Source of the DNA: an uncultured Bacteroidales bacterium
GTDB taxonomy: Bacteria > Bacteroidota > Bacteroidia > Bacteroidales > F082
Assembly: GCA_905236635.1 (NCBI GenBank)
Contig: CAJOCJ010000001.1
Span: 1-64,000 of the forward strand
Reading direction: 5' to 3'
DNA length: 64,000 bases
Positions within the stretch are counted from its first letter, which is position 1; the number at the start of each line of letters is the position of its first letter. Shown here one piece after another: positions 23,426 to 32,485 of the stretch. The notes below the pieces were generated by a model. It worked only from the letters and a program-made list of their open reading frames with translations. It was not told where the DNA came from and did no database searches. Made by a program: the position numbers and the translations under genes.

Positions 23426-26317
23426 ATGAAAAAGTGTTTCTTTTTAGCACTGTCGCTGCTATTTGCGACAATCGTAAATGCCCAACTGTCAGGCACTTAC
23501 ACCATCAACAGCAATTCTTCTGCAAGCCCCGACTACACCTCGCTCAGCGCGGCGGCATCGGCATTGTCGGCTGGCGTCAACGGTCAGGTGGTTTTTGAAA
23601 TCGCCCCTGGAACGTATGAGGAATACGTCGGCCTTGGCAGTATCAGCGGAACAAGCGAGACCAACCGTGTGATCTTCAGAGGCATGGGCGCCGACAACCA
23701 ACAGGTTGTGATCACAAGCAACGCCGGCGATACCGACAACAGCACCATCAAACTCGACAGGACAGATTATGTCACTTTTGAAAATATGACGGTGACTACC
23801 ACATCTACAAACAAGGCCGTGCTGGTGAAGATGATGAACGGCAACACTTGCGACCGTTTCGAAAACGTACGATTCATAGGAGCTGTCTCCAACACCAGTC
23901 TCGACAACAACAAATGTCTCGTTTATCGCATCAGCGGCGAATGGATCGACTATAACAACGAGTTTGTGGGCTGCCATTTCGAAAACGGTTACATTGGCTT
24001 GTATTATCAAGGGCATAATATCTACACGCTCAACGACGGCGTTTTGGTGGAAAACTGCACCTTTTTAAATCAGTCGTTCAAGAGTATTTATATCAGTTTT
24101 ACTGACCATGCCATAGTGCGCGGCAACACCATCACCAACCACACCCACGATGTTTTGACCAACTATCACGCCATGGATTTGTTGAGAATCCGTTATAACA
24201 GCATCATTGAAAACAACGTGATAAACGTGACACGTAATTATAATTATGCCACGGTGTTTGAGATACGTCCTGCTATGGGAACCGATACAGAACCTATAAT
24301 CATCCGAAATAACATCATCAATTTTGTTTGTAATGTAAACACCAGTTGGTGCTGCGAGTTGGACGACGTCAACAGCAGCTATGTCTATTTTGTGCACAAC
24401 ACCATAAAATGCTCCGGCAACAGCAACTGTGGCATTATGATTGTCGATAAAGACTGGTCTAATTTGTATATTTACAATAACTTGTTTGTAAATGAAGCCA
24501 CAGGATACGTGTTGCGTTTCAATAAAAATTCTGCAGACCGGTTCAGCGACTACAATAGGGCTCAGTTCTCGGGCAGCTGTTTCGGAAGGCTAGCCACCAC
24601 CGATTGCCCTACTATAGCCGACTGGAACTCTGCCACAGGATTAGATGCCAATTCTTCTCTCTGTACTCCTAACTTTGTGGGTAACAACGACTTACATATC
24701 ACAAATACGAGCGGTTTGACGGTTGAAAATCCGCTTTCATACGTCACAACCGACATCGACGGCCAGGCTCGTTCTACTTCAGAACCTTGCGCTGGAGCTG
24801 ATGAATATGCTTTGGGCACAAACCTGCCTCCAGTCGTGGCAAACCCTGTTTCAAACATCACTTTTGAGACATATCCGGCAAACCAGACAGTCGATTTGAC
24901 CAACACCTTCAACGACCCTGACGACCCGAACGAAAATATAGCGATTACAATAGCTTCGAACAGCAATCCGACACTTGTTTCGGCAACTCTTAACAACAGA
25001 GCTTTGACGGTGACACGTCTCGTGGCGACCGGCGGAGCGGCTACAATAACACTGAATGCAGAAAGCGCGGGACAGTCGGTGCAGACTTCATTTTCAGTTG
25101 AATGTTTGTCCGATGATATGCCACCTGTAGTGGCCAACCAGATTGAGCCTATAAGCTTCACGGATTATCCGCAGAGCTTCACTTTCGACATCACCAATGC
25201 GTTTGACGACCCTGACAACAATAACGATTTCATTGAAATTGAAGTTTATAGTTGTCCTTCGGAAATAACGGCAATAATTGACGATGACGAAGAAAACCTT
25301 ACGGTGTCAAGAAATACCGCTAATGCTTTTACAAACAAGACTTTAGTGCTTCGTGCGACAAGTAACGGCAAGCATGTCGACATGGATATCAGCGTGTCGG
25401 GTGTGGAAGTTGTGGTAACCGTTGGCACTGCCACTTTCGATGACGTGACGCTTGGTTCAAACGGCTATTGGCAGGGCGTGGAAGGCGACAATGAGATGTT
25501 CAGTGGCGGTTGGCTGTTCTACAATTATTACATGTCAGATTACAATTTCTGGGGCGGTTTCACGGCATCCAACCATTCTGATTTGTCGCTGTCCGGACTA
25601 GACGCGCAATACACAGCGGCATCGGGAAGCGGTTACGATGGTTCGTCTCAATACGGTGTGGCATACACCATGGGTATCCCCTGCGATGTCTATGCCGTTG
25701 ACGGCCAAGCACATACAGTTACAGGTTGCTATGTGACAAACAACGTTTGGGCCTATCAAAACATTCACGACGGCGATGCCACGGCGACAGCGTTCGGTGG
25801 TCCTACAGGCAATGACCCAGACTGGTTCAAACTCACTGCTACGGGCAAAGACGCTAATGGCAATACCATTGGAACAGCCGAGTTTTACCTCGCCGACTAT
25901 CGTTTTGACAACAATGACGAGGATTATGTTTTGAATACATGGGAATGGTTCGATTTGAGCACGCTTGGCGCAGTTAATAAAATCACATTCAGCCTTTCTT
26001 CGTCGAAAAACGATTATGGTGGCATGATTACGCCGGCATATTTCTGTATAGATGATTTCAATGGTGTTACACCTGACGGAATTGAGGAAAATAATTTGGA
26101 TATCGCGGTTTACCCGAATCCTGCACATGATTTCATATCCGTAGAGACGATGTGCACATCGTCTCTGCAATGCGTTGAAATATTTGACATTACAGGCAAA
26201 AAAATCCTGACCTCATCTGAATCAAAAATTGATGTCAGCGCATTGCCGGCAGGCGTTTATTTCATTTTGGTTTGCACAGAAAATCAGAGATTTGTTGAAA
26301 AAATCATCAAACAATAA
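23426..26317 (+). CDS. T9SS-exported beta-helix/DUF4465 protein under cobalamin control
   Basis: The 963-residue protein starts at the ATG at 23426 (MKKCFFLALSLLFATIVNAQ); an in-frame extension upstream would run into the riboswitch. Residues about 25-430 look like a parallel beta-helix (repeated NNxI, VRGNTITNH, IIRNNIINF). Two tandem Ig/cadherin-like modules follow (DLTNTFNDPDDPNENI; DITNAFDDPDNNNDFI) to about 665. A DUF4465 domain covers about 670-880 (FDDVTLGSNGYWQGVEG; FYLADYRFDNND). The T9SS sorting domain (VYPNPAHDFISVE to EKIIKQ) ends it. A 28-bp palindromic repeat is inserted in frame in that sorting domain at 26141. From memory, DUF4465 proteins often sit under B12 riboswitches and some Bacteroides surface proteins in such loci bind cobalamin; a capture role here is inferred. 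Confidence 0.88.
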   Translation: MKKCFFLALSLLFATIVNAQLSGTYTINSNSSASPDYTSLSAAASALSAGVNGQVVFEIAPGTYEEYVGLGSISGTSETNRVIFRGMGADNQQVVITSNAGDTDNSTIKLDRTDYVTFENMTVTTTSTNKAVLVKMMNGNTCDRFENVRFIGAVSNTSLDNNKCLVYRISGEWIDYNNEFVGCHFENGYIGLYYQGHNIYTLNDGVLVENCTFLNQSFKSIYISFTDHAIVRGNTITNHTHDVLTNYHAMDLLRIRYNSIIENNVINVTRNYNYATVFEIRPAMGTDTEPIIIRNNIINFVCNVNTSWCCELDDVNSSYVYFVHNTIKCSGNSNCGIMIVDKDWSNLYIYNNLFVNEATGYVLRFNKNSADRFSDYNRAQFSGSCFGRLATTDCPTIADWNSATGLDANSSLCTPNFVGNNDLHITNTSGLTVENPLSYVTTDIDGQARSTSEPCAGADEYALGTNLPPVVANPVSNITFETYPANQTVDLTNTFNDPDDPNENIAITIASNSNPTLVSATLNNRALTVTRLVATGGAATITLNAESAGQSVQTSFSVECLSDDMPPVVANQIEPISFTDYPQSFTFDITNAFDDPDNNNDFIEIEVYSCPSEITAIIDDDEENLTVSRNTANAFTNKTLVLRATSNGKHVDMDISVSGVEVVVTVGTATFDDVTLGSNGYWQGVEGDNEMFSGGWLFYNYYMSDYNFWGGFTASNHSDLSLSGLDAQYTAASGSGYDGSSQYGVAYTMGIPCDVYAVDGQAHTVTGCYVTNNVWAYQNIHDGDATATAFGGPTGNDPDWFKLTATGKDANGNTIGTAEFYLADYRFDNNDEDYVLNTWEWFDLSTLGAVNKITFSLSSSKNDYGGMITPAYFCIDDFNGVTPDGIEENNLDIAVYPNPAHDFISVETMCTSSLQCVEIFDITGKKILTSSESKIDVSALPAGVYFILVCTENQRFVEKIIKQ
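26141..26168. repeat. GTAGAGACG palindromic repeat, copy 2, inside a coding sequence
   Basis: A near-perfect 28-bp palindrome (GTAGAGACG, ATGTGCACAT, CGTCTCTGC) lies in frame in the sorting domain of the 23426 gene and encodes roughly residues 906-914 (ETMCTSSLQ). The same core occurs outside genes at 56677. Confidence 0.85.
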
Positions 26318-26322
26318 TCGCC

Positions 26323-27642
26323 ATGAAGAAGCAATATCAAGCGGTTTCTGCCGAGGAAGCCGTGAAAGTCATAAAATCAGGCGATCATGTGCACATCAGC
26401 TCGGTGTCAAGTGTGCCACAATGTCTGGTGAAAGCCTTGTGTGACCGCGGTCGTGCAGGCGAGTTGAAAAACGTGTATATCCATCACCTTCATACCGAAG
26501 GGGCTGCGCCTTATGTCAACCCAGAGTTTGAGGGTATCTTCCAGCATAACGCATTCTTCGTCGGCGCTAACGTCCGTGAGAGCGTGCAGAAAGGCTTGGC
26601 AGATTATATCCCGGTATTTTTAGGTGAGACTTCAAAGCTTTACCGCGAAAAATATATCAAATGCAACGTGGCGATGATACAGGTGTGTCCGCCCGACAAG
26701 TTCGGATACGTGTCGTTGGGCTCGTCGGTCGATGCGACCCTTGCCGCCATGGAGAGCTCCGAGTTCGTCATCGCTGTTGTCAACAAACATGTGCCGAGGA
26801 CCTTTGGCGATGCGCTTGTTCACATCAGCAGAATCAATGTCTTTGTTGAAGACGACACCCCGTTGCTCACCGTCGATATGCCTGAGCCTAACGAGGTGGA
26901 GAAGACAATAGGGCGTTATTGTGCCGAGCTAATCGAAGACGGTGCCTGCCTTCAGATGGGAATCGGAAGCATTCCAAATGCCATTTTGTCGTGCCTACAC
27001 AACCATAAAAACATAGGTATCCACACAGAGATGTTCTCCGACGGCATTCTTCCCTTGATAAAGAAAGGTGTACTCAACGGAAACAATAAGAAACTCGATA
27101 GAGGCAAGATTGTCTCGACTTTCGTGATGGGTTCGCAGAAGATCTACAATTTTATCGATGAGAACCCCATGGTGCTGATGAAAGACGTGGAGTACACCAA
27201 CGATCCGTTCATCATTGCGCAGCAGCCCAAGATGACGTCTATCAACTCGGCCATTCAGGTCGATTTGTCGGGACAGGTGTGTGCCGACTCGTTGGGAGAG
27301 CGCATCTATTCGGGCGTGGGCGGTCAGATAGACTTCGTCTATGGAGCCTCGCGTTCGAAAGGAGGCAAGGCCATCATCGCCATGCCTTCGACCACACGAA
27401 AAGGCATCAACAAGATTGTGCCTGCTCTGGATCTTGGCTCAGGCGCTGTCACCACACGTAACCATATCCATTGGTTTATCACGGAATATGGCGCGGTGAA
27501 CCTCTATGGTCGTTCGTTGCAGGAAAGGGCAAAGCTCATCATCTCGGTGGCTCATCCGAAGTATCAGGAAGAGCTCGAAGAGGCGGCGTTCAAGCGTTTC
27601 GGACCGCATTATCATTATATTTGCAGAAATAATTTGATTTAA
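26323..27642 (+). CDS. Acetyl-CoA hydrolase/CoA-transferase family enzyme (4-hydroxybutyrate/butyrate type)
   Basis: The 439-residue cytoplasmic enzyme belongs to the class I CoA-transferase family that includes 4-hydroxybutyrate, butyryl and propionyl/succinyl CoA-transferases. It shows the N-terminal GDHVHISSVSSVPQ, the CoA-site VCPPDKFGYVSLGSSVD, GIGSIPNAIL, the catalytic-Glu motif IHTEMFSDG (Glu236), and GGQIDFVYGASRSKGGKAI. Length fits the 430-450 residue butyryl/4-hydroxybutyrate branch, but the acyl substrate cannot be read from sequence alone. It begins 5 bases after the DUF4465 gene, so it should share its cobalamin-riboswitch control. That would link CoA transfer to B12 shortage, for example when B12-dependent methylmalonyl-CoA mutase is limiting. 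Confidence 0.92.
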   Translation: MKKQYQAVSAEEAVKVIKSGDHVHISSVSSVPQCLVKALCDRGRAGELKNVYIHHLHTEGAAPYVNPEFEGIFQHNAFFVGANVRESVQKGLADYIPVFLGETSKLYREKYIKCNVAMIQVCPPDKFGYVSLGSSVDATLAAMESSEFVIAVVNKHVPRTFGDALVHISRINVFVEDDTPLLTVDMPEPNEVEKTIGRYCAELIEDGACLQMGIGSIPNAILSCLHNHKNIGIHTEMFSDGILPLIKKGVLNGNNKKLDRGKIVSTFVMGSQKIYNFIDENPMVLMKDVEYTNDPFIIAQQPKMTSINSAIQVDLSGQVCADSLGERIYSGVGGQIDFVYGASRSKGGKAIIAMPSTTRKGINKIVPALDLGSGAVTTRNHIHWFITEYGAVNLYGRSLQERAKLIISVAHPKYQEELEEAAFKRFGPHYHYICRNNLI

Positions 27643-27657
27643 GATTGAAAATAGTTT

Positions 27658-27665
27658 TATTTTTG
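27658..27665 (+). promoter_or_regulatory. -7 promoter element for the MarC gene
   Basis: TATTTTTG ends 19 bases before the ATG at 27685, suggesting a transcript separate from the riboswitch operon. Confidence 0.5.
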
Positions 27666-27684
27666 CAAAAATTATTGAATTAAA

Positions 27685-28269
27685 ATGAACATCAATTTTG
27701 TAGAAATCTTTGGCGCTTTCTTCGTGATGGCGGCAATCATCGATATCTTCGGTTCTATACCGATTTTCGTGAGCATGAGGGAGCAAAACAAGGTCATCAA
27801 GGCGGGGCAGGCCTGTCTGGTGGCTTTGGCGTTGTTTCTGGCATTTTTCTTTGCGGGCGACGGACTTTTGAAACTGTTCGGAATAGACAAGGAATCCTTT
27901 GCAGTTGCAGGCTCTTTCGTGCTGTTCGTGTTGGCGGTTGAGATGATTTTAGGCAGAGAAATCATTAAAAATGAAAGTAACAACAGTGGTGCAAGCATAG
28001 TGCCTGTGGCATTTCCGTTGATTGCCGGTCCGGGTGCCTTGACGGGTCTTCTCTCCTTGCGCGCCGATTACGCAGTTGTCAACATCCTGATAGGCTTGCT
28101 GTTGAACATCTTACTCGATTATTTTGTTATTCGCCATCTTGATAAAATCCAAAAATTATTGGGCCAGAACCTGATTTTCATTTTAAGAAAATTCTTTGGC
28201 GTGATTTTGCTGGCGATAGCGGTGAATATGTTTGTCAATAACATAATGGTGATTATTTCAAGGGTGTAG
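27685..28269 (+). CDS. MarC-family integral membrane protein
   Basis: The 194-residue protein has six membrane helices and the MarC pattern: FFVMAAIIDIFGSIPIFVSM, then a long helix, VPVAFPLIAGPGALTGLLSL and the C-terminal LRKFFGVILLAIAVNMFVN. The family was once linked to multiple antibiotic resistance, but that role was not upheld; function is uncertain. Its stop codon TAG is the second to fourth base of a GTAGAGACG palindrome (28266-28293), which may also end the transcript. Confidence 0.93.
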   Translation: MNINFVEIFGAFFVMAAIIDIFGSIPIFVSMREQNKVIKAGQACLVALALFLAFFFAGDGLLKLFGIDKESFAVAGSFVLFVLAVEMILGREIIKNESNNSGASIVPVAFPLIAGPGALTGLLSLRADYAVVNILIGLLLNILLDYFVIRHLDKIQKLLGQNLIFILRKFFGVILLAIAVNMFVNNIMVIISRV

Positions 28270-28293
28270 AGACGTACGACCGTACGTCTTTAC
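28266..28293. repeat. GTAGAGACG palindromic repeat, copy 3, supplying the marC stop
   Basis: The 28-bp palindrome runs GTAGAGACGTAC to GTACGTCTTTAC and is followed by ATTATTTTATT, so it may work as a terminator. The MarC stop codon TAG lies at its left edge. Confidence 0.75.
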
Positions 28294-28319
28294 ATTATTT
28301 TATTGCAAAAATTTGCAAA

Positions 28320-29150
28320 ATGAAACAAAAGGTTATCCTTCTTACTGGAGCGAGCAGTGGCATCGGTTTCGATACTGCTTTAATGCTTGCTAATCAAGGA
28401 CATAAAGTTTATGCAGCGGCACGAAGAGTCGATATGATGGAACCTCTTCGCGAGAAAGGCGTGGTGATAATTAAAATGGACGTCACCGATGAAACGTCCA
28501 TGGTCGAAGGCGTGAATGCTGTCATGGAGGCCGAGGGTCGCATTGACGTGCTTGTCAACAACGCAGGTTACGGTTACTTCGGAGCTGTCGAGAATGTCAC
28601 CATGTCCGAGGCTCGGCGGCAAGTGGAGGTCAACGTGTTCGGACTCGCCCGCTTGTGCCAGCTGGTGCTCCCGATAATGCGAAAACAAGGTTCGGGACGC
28701 ATTGTTAACACCTCTTCTGTGGCAGGAAGGGCTGTGTTGCCGTTTGGAGGTTGGTATCATGTGTCGAAGTATTCTGTCGAGGCTCTGAGCGACGCTCTTC
28801 GCATGGAGATGAAGCCTTTCGGCATCGATGTGGTGATGATTGAGCCGGGTGGCATCCGTACCGCTTGGGGACATATCGCCGCCGACAATCTAGCTGAGTC
28901 TTCGAAGGGAACGCCATACGAGTCGGCGGCGATGAATGAAGCCGCGATGTTGCACTTTGCATACGACTCGAAATGGATGTCCTCGCCAAAAGTCGTCGCC
29001 CGCGCCATGAGCAAGGCCGTCAACCGCCGTCATCCTCGCGCAAGATACAGAATCGGGGCTTTTTCGGAAACGATAGTGTTTTTCCACTGGCTTCTCCCCG
29101 CCAAATGGTGGGACGCAATGATGCGAAGGCTGGCGAAGGTGAAAATATGA
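28320..29150 (+). CDS. Short-chain dehydrogenase/reductase
   Basis: The 276-residue SDR has the NAD(P)-binding TGASSGIG near residue 10, an Arg pair after strand 2 (AARRVD) favouring NADP, the NNAGYG motif near 85, catalytic Ser (NTSSVAG), and YHVSK with the Tyr/Lys pair near 150. A C-terminal hydrophobic/basic end (WLLPAKWWDAMMRRLAKVKI) may touch the membrane. The substrate is unknown. It shares an ATGA overlap with the HD gene that follows, so the two are probably coupled. Confidence 0.93.
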   Translation: MKQKVILLTGASSGIGFDTALMLANQGHKVYAAARRVDMMEPLREKGVVIIKMDVTDETSMVEGVNAVMEAEGRIDVLVNNAGYGYFGAVENVTMSEARRQVEVNVFGLARLCQLVLPIMRKQGSGRIVNTSSVAGRAVLPFGGWYHVSKYSVEALSDALRMEMKPFGIDVVMIEPGGIRTAWGHIAADNLAESSKGTPYESAAMNEAAMLHFAYDSKWMSSPKVVARAMSKAVNRRHPRARYRIGAFSETIVFFHWLLPAKWWDAMMRRLAKVKI

Positions 29151-29773
29151 TTTTTATGACAATTAATCCAGAAATATCATATTATATCTCCTCGGAAATC
29201 CTACCTCGCTACGATGCTTTCGACGCTGCTCACCGTCGCGACCATGTGGAGATGGTCATCAAGCAAAGTCTTGAGATTGCGGAGCACCTTGACGTGGACG
29301 AGAACATGGTTTACGTCATCGCGGCATATCACGACACTGGGCTTTGCGAGGGTAGGGAACATCATCATGAGGTGTCGGCAAAGATTATAAAAGCCGATGA
29401 AAACCTTCGGAAATGGTTCACCGAAGAGCAGATTCAGACCATGGCGGATGCCGCCGAAGACCACCGTGCATCGGCGAAAAACGCCCCTCGTACCATCTAT
29501 GGTCGCATCGTGGCGGAGGCTGACCGCTTCATCGACCCCGAGACCATCGTATGCCGCACCATACAATACGGTCTCGACAATTATCCGGAGCTCGGGAAAG
29601 AAGCGCAGTACGACCGAATGATGCAGCATCTTCACGAGAAATATGGCCGTAACGGCTATCTCAAATTATGGTTTCCTGAATCGCCAAATACCGCCAGATT
29701 GGAGCGATTACGCCAGATGATTGACGAAGAAACCGAAATCAACCGGATTTTTGAGGATTATTTTAGGAAATAA
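29147..29773 (+). CDS. HD-domain phosphohydrolase-like protein
   Basis: This 208-residue protein carries an HD-type metal site: AAHRRDHVEMV, then the HD pair in IAAYHDTGLCEG and EHHHEVSA, and EDHRAS with AEADRFIDPE further on. HD proteins hydrolyse phosphoesters such as nucleotides; the substrate here is unknown. I start it at the ATG at 29147 because it overlaps the SDR stop as ATGA; an internal ATG at 29156 (MTINPEISYY) is an equal candidate. A frame extending further back lies wholly inside the SDR gene and is a shadow. A palindromic repeat follows at 29789. Confidence 0.88.
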   Translation: MIFMTINPEISYYISSEILPRYDAFDAAHRRDHVEMVIKQSLEIAEHLDVDENMVYVIAAYHDTGLCEGREHHHEVSAKIIKADENLRKWFTEEQIQTMADAAEDHRASAKNAPRTIYGRIVAEADRFIDPETIVCRTIQYGLDNYPELGKEAQYDRMMQHLHEKYGRNGYLKLWFPESPNTARLERLRQMIDEETEINRIFEDYFRK

Positions 29774-29788
29774 ATACCGAATAAAAAC

Positions 29789-29816
29789 GTAGAGACGTGC
29801 CATGGCGCGTCTCTAC
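29789..29816. repeat. GTAGAGACG palindromic repeat, copy 4
   Basis: A 28-bp palindrome with CCATGG at its centre lies between the convergent HD and M13 genes and could end both transcripts. Confidence 0.8.
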
Positions 29817-29845
29817 TTCTTTAACATCTATTATCTTTTATCTCT

Positions 29846-31909
29846 TTACCAAAGCACCACGCGTTTCTCAGGCTCGAGCCACATTCCGTCGCCCGGTTGG
29901 ACGTCGAATGCTTCGACGAACTCTGTCACCTGCGGCAGTGCCACATTGACGCGGTTGCGGCCGAGTGAATGCACGTCCATCTGGGTGAGCTGCAAGGCTG
30001 CCTTCGGGCGGATGTTGCTAGCCCACACCGCTGCGTAAGCAAGGAAGAAACGCTGCTCAGGTGTGAAGCCATCCATAAGCTCAGGGTTGACCTGACCTTC
30101 TTTCATGGCGTTGTGCATGGCGAGATAACTCACATGCAAGCCGCCGTTGTCGGCGATGTTTTCACCTAATGTCAACTCACCATTTCCGTGGATGAGACCG
30201 AGTTCAGGGTCATCGACAGCGATAGCGTTGTTGAATGCATCGATGAGCGCCTGTTTGTTATTGTCGAAGTTCTTGGCGTCTTCTTCTGTCCACCAGTCGT
30301 TGAGGTTACCGTCTTTGTCGTACTGGCGGCCCTGGTCGTCGTATCCGTGTGTCAGCTCGTGGCCTATCACCACGCCGATGGCACCGTAGTTGGCGGCCTC
30401 GTCAGCGTTCATGTTGAAGAACGGAGGCTGGAGGATAGCGGCAGGGAAGCAGATCTCGTTGGTGGTCGGGTTGTAGTAGGCGTTGACAGTTTGAGGTGTC
30501 ATGCCCCACTCGTTGCGGTTCACTGGCTTGTTGATCTTGCTGAACATATAATCCATGTCGAACTCGTTGCTGCGGATCACGTTGGCTAGGTAGCTGTCGT
30601 CTTTGATTTCCAGACCGCTATAGTCGCGCCATTCATCCGGATAGCCAATCTTCACCAGCAAAGTGCCGAGTTTCTCGTGTGCGTTGGCCTTGGTGGCGTC
30701 GGTCATCCACTCGGCCATGTCGATACGCTGTCCGAGTGCTGTCACGAGGTTCTGCACCAATGTCTCCATACGTGTCTTAGCCTCTGCCGGGAAGTATTTC
30801 TCTACGTAAAGCTGTCCGAGAGCCTCGCCCATGGCGCCGTCAACGGTTGCGGTGACGCGTTTCCAGCGTGGACGGTTCTGCTCGCGGCCGCTCAAAAGAC
30901 GTCCGTAGAAGTCGAAACTGGTCTCAATGAAGTCATCGCTGAGGTAACTTGTGGCGCCGTTGATGGCATGCCATGCAAAGTAAGCCTTAAAGGTGGCTAT
31001 GTCGGTGTCGCCTAGCACGTCGCTGACCTCTTTGAAATATTTAGGCTGAGCGATATTGAAGCTCTCCATTCCGTCGAGGATGCCCATGTTATCGAAGTAT
31101 TCGTTCCAGTTGATGTTTGGTGTCAACTCGGCGGCTGTCTCCGTGGTGTAACGGTTGAAAGTCGCAATAGGGTTACGGTTCTCGAGGCGTGTGTTCTGTG
31201 CCTTGGCGAGACGTGTCTCGAAGCTCATCACCATCTTGGCGAGCTCGTCAGGCTTGTATCCTGTCATGTTGTCAAAGCCTGTCATGCCAAACAGCTTGGT
31301 CATCATATCGACGTAGCCTTTGCGGATGTTGATGTTGTTACCTTCGTCGGAGAGGTAGTAGTCGCGGTCGCCCAGACCGAGTCCGCTCTGGTAAGCCCAA
31401 GCAAGGCACATATTGGCGTCGTCAACGTCGGCCTCGCCAAACACACCAAACAACACATGGCTGCCACGGTGATGCATCTCCATCAAGGCATTCCACACAT
31501 CGTCTTTTGTCGTGATATTGTTGATTTTCTCGAGGTAAGGCATCAAAGGTGCCACGCCCTGCTCCTGCAGACGGACGCTGTCCATGCCGATGTTGTAAAA
31601 CATGGCTATCTTCTCGGCTATCGAGCCTTCGGGGTTCTCCTGCTCGCTCACCGTATTGATGATGTCGCGGAGGTCTTTCTGTGCGTTCTCTGCCAGCACG
31701 TCGAAGGCGCCGTAGCGTGAGTGTTCTGCGTCGAGAGGGTTGTTTTTCATCCAGCCGCCGCAAGCATACTGATAGAAATCGTCCTGCAGACGTGCTGTTG
31801 TGTCTAAGTTGTCCATGTTCACGCCTGAAGTGAGTTGTTTCTCAGGCTTATTTTGACAACCTGTAGCGATAATTGCCATAGCTGCAATAATTAAAAGGGT
31901 TTTCTTCAT
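29846..31909 (-). CDS. M13-family (PepO/neprilysin-like) metallopeptidase lipoprotein
   Basis: M13 enzymes are zinc endopeptidases that cut short peptides. The 687-residue protein has a lipoprotein signal with Cys18 (IATGC), an M13 N-terminal helical domain (DDFYQYACGGWMKNNP) and a C-terminal catalytic domain with NAYYNPTTNEICFPAAIL, the zinc motif HELTH near residue 516 and GENIADNGG carrying the third ligand Glu. It ends FDVQPGDGMWLEPEKRVVLW, typical for the family. Length matches PepO-type members. The mature protein is probably membrane-anchored and faces the periplasm or surface. It is monocistronic. Confidence 0.96.
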   Translation of the reverse strand: MKKTLLIIAAMAIIATGCQNKPEKQLTSGVNMDNLDTTARLQDDFYQYACGGWMKNNPLDAEHSRYGAFDVLAENAQKDLRDIINTVSEQENPEGSIAEKIAMFYNIGMDSVRLQEQGVAPLMPYLEKINNITTKDDVWNALMEMHHRGSHVLFGVFGEADVDDANMCLAWAYQSGLGLGDRDYYLSDEGNNINIRKGYVDMMTKLFGMTGFDNMTGYKPDELAKMVMSFETRLAKAQNTRLENRNPIATFNRYTTETAAELTPNINWNEYFDNMGILDGMESFNIAQPKYFKEVSDVLGDTDIATFKAYFAWHAINGATSYLSDDFIETSFDFYGRLLSGREQNRPRWKRVTATVDGAMGEALGQLYVEKYFPAEAKTRMETLVQNLVTALGQRIDMAEWMTDATKANAHEKLGTLLVKIGYPDEWRDYSGLEIKDDSYLANVIRSNEFDMDYMFSKINKPVNRNEWGMTPQTVNAYYNPTTNEICFPAAILQPPFFNMNADEAANYGAIGVVIGHELTHGYDDQGRQYDKDGNLNDWWTEEDAKNFDNNKQALIDAFNNAIAVDDPELGLIHGNGELTLGENIADNGGLHVSYLAMHNAMKEGQVNPELMDGFTPEQRFFLAYAAVWASNIRPKAALQLTQMDVHSLGRNRVNVALPQVTEFVEAFDVQPGDGMWLEPEKRVVLW

Positions 31910-31942
31910 TTTTATTAAAATTAATTCTTATGAAATTTTTTG

Positions 31943-31950
31943 CAAAAATA
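31943..31950 (-). promoter_or_regulatory. -7 promoter element for the M13 gene
   Basis: The minus strand reads TATTTTTG about 33 bases before the start at 31909. Confidence 0.5.
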
Positions 31951-31994
31951 TGAAAAATAACATTTCTAATTTTGGATTTTTTCCAAATATTTCT

Positions 31995-32002
31995 TAATTT
32001 TG
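31995..32002 (+). promoter_or_regulatory. -7 promoter element for bcp and following gene
   Basis: TAATTTTG matches TAnnTTTG and ends 37 bases before the ATG at 32040. Confidence 0.5.
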
Positions 32003-32039
32003 CCAATGATATAAATTTTGAATATTAAATCTTAAAAAT

Positions 32040-32483
32040 ATGTTAGCAAAAGGCACTAAAGCCCCTTATTTTGAGGGTAAAGACGAAAACGGAAATGTAA
32101 TAAAACTCACTGATTTCGCTGGCAAGAAGTTGGTTTTGTATTTCTATCCGAAAGACAGCACCCCTGGATGCACCGCCGAGGCTTGCGACTTAAGGGATAA
32201 CTATAATCGTTTTATCTCATTGGGATACAATGTGTTAGGAGTGAGTCGCGACAGTGCCGCCTCGCATCAGAAGTTCATCGCGAAATACGAACTGCCATTC
32301 CACCTCATCGCCGACCAAGATTTGACGATTTTGAAGGCCTACGAGGCTTGGGGCGAGAAGAAAATGTACGGCAAAGTGACTGAAGGAACGCTTCGCACGA
32401 CCTACGTCATCGATGAAAACGGTGTTATAATAGACGCTATCGGTAAAGTCGATACAAAAAATCATAGTGCACAAATTTTGTAA
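32040..32483 (+). CDS. bcp: Bcp/PrxQ-type thioredoxin-dependent peroxiredoxin
   Basis: The enzyme reduces hydrogen peroxide and organic peroxides using thioredoxin. The 147-residue protein has the peroxiredoxin core YFYPKDSTPGCTAEACDLRD with peroxidatic Cys44 and, five residues on, Cys49, the resolving pattern of atypical 2-Cys Bcp enzymes. GVSRDSAASHQKF and LRTTYVIDENGVI follow as usual. Length is normal. The EEP-family gene starts 2 bases after its stop, so both are probably one transcript. Confidence 0.96.
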   Translation: MLAKGTKAPYFEGKDENGNVIKLTDFAGKKLVLYFYPKDSTPGCTAEACDLRDNYNRFISLGYNVLGVSRDSAASHQKFIAKYELPFHLIADQDLTILKAYEAWGEKKMYGKVTEGTLRTTYVIDENGVIIDAIGKVDTKNHSAQIL

Positions 32484-32485
32484 TT

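Noticed and set aside
28973-29146. A longer N-terminus for the HD protein
   Set aside because: The extra codons lie inside the SDR gene in another frame and do not resemble an HD protein.
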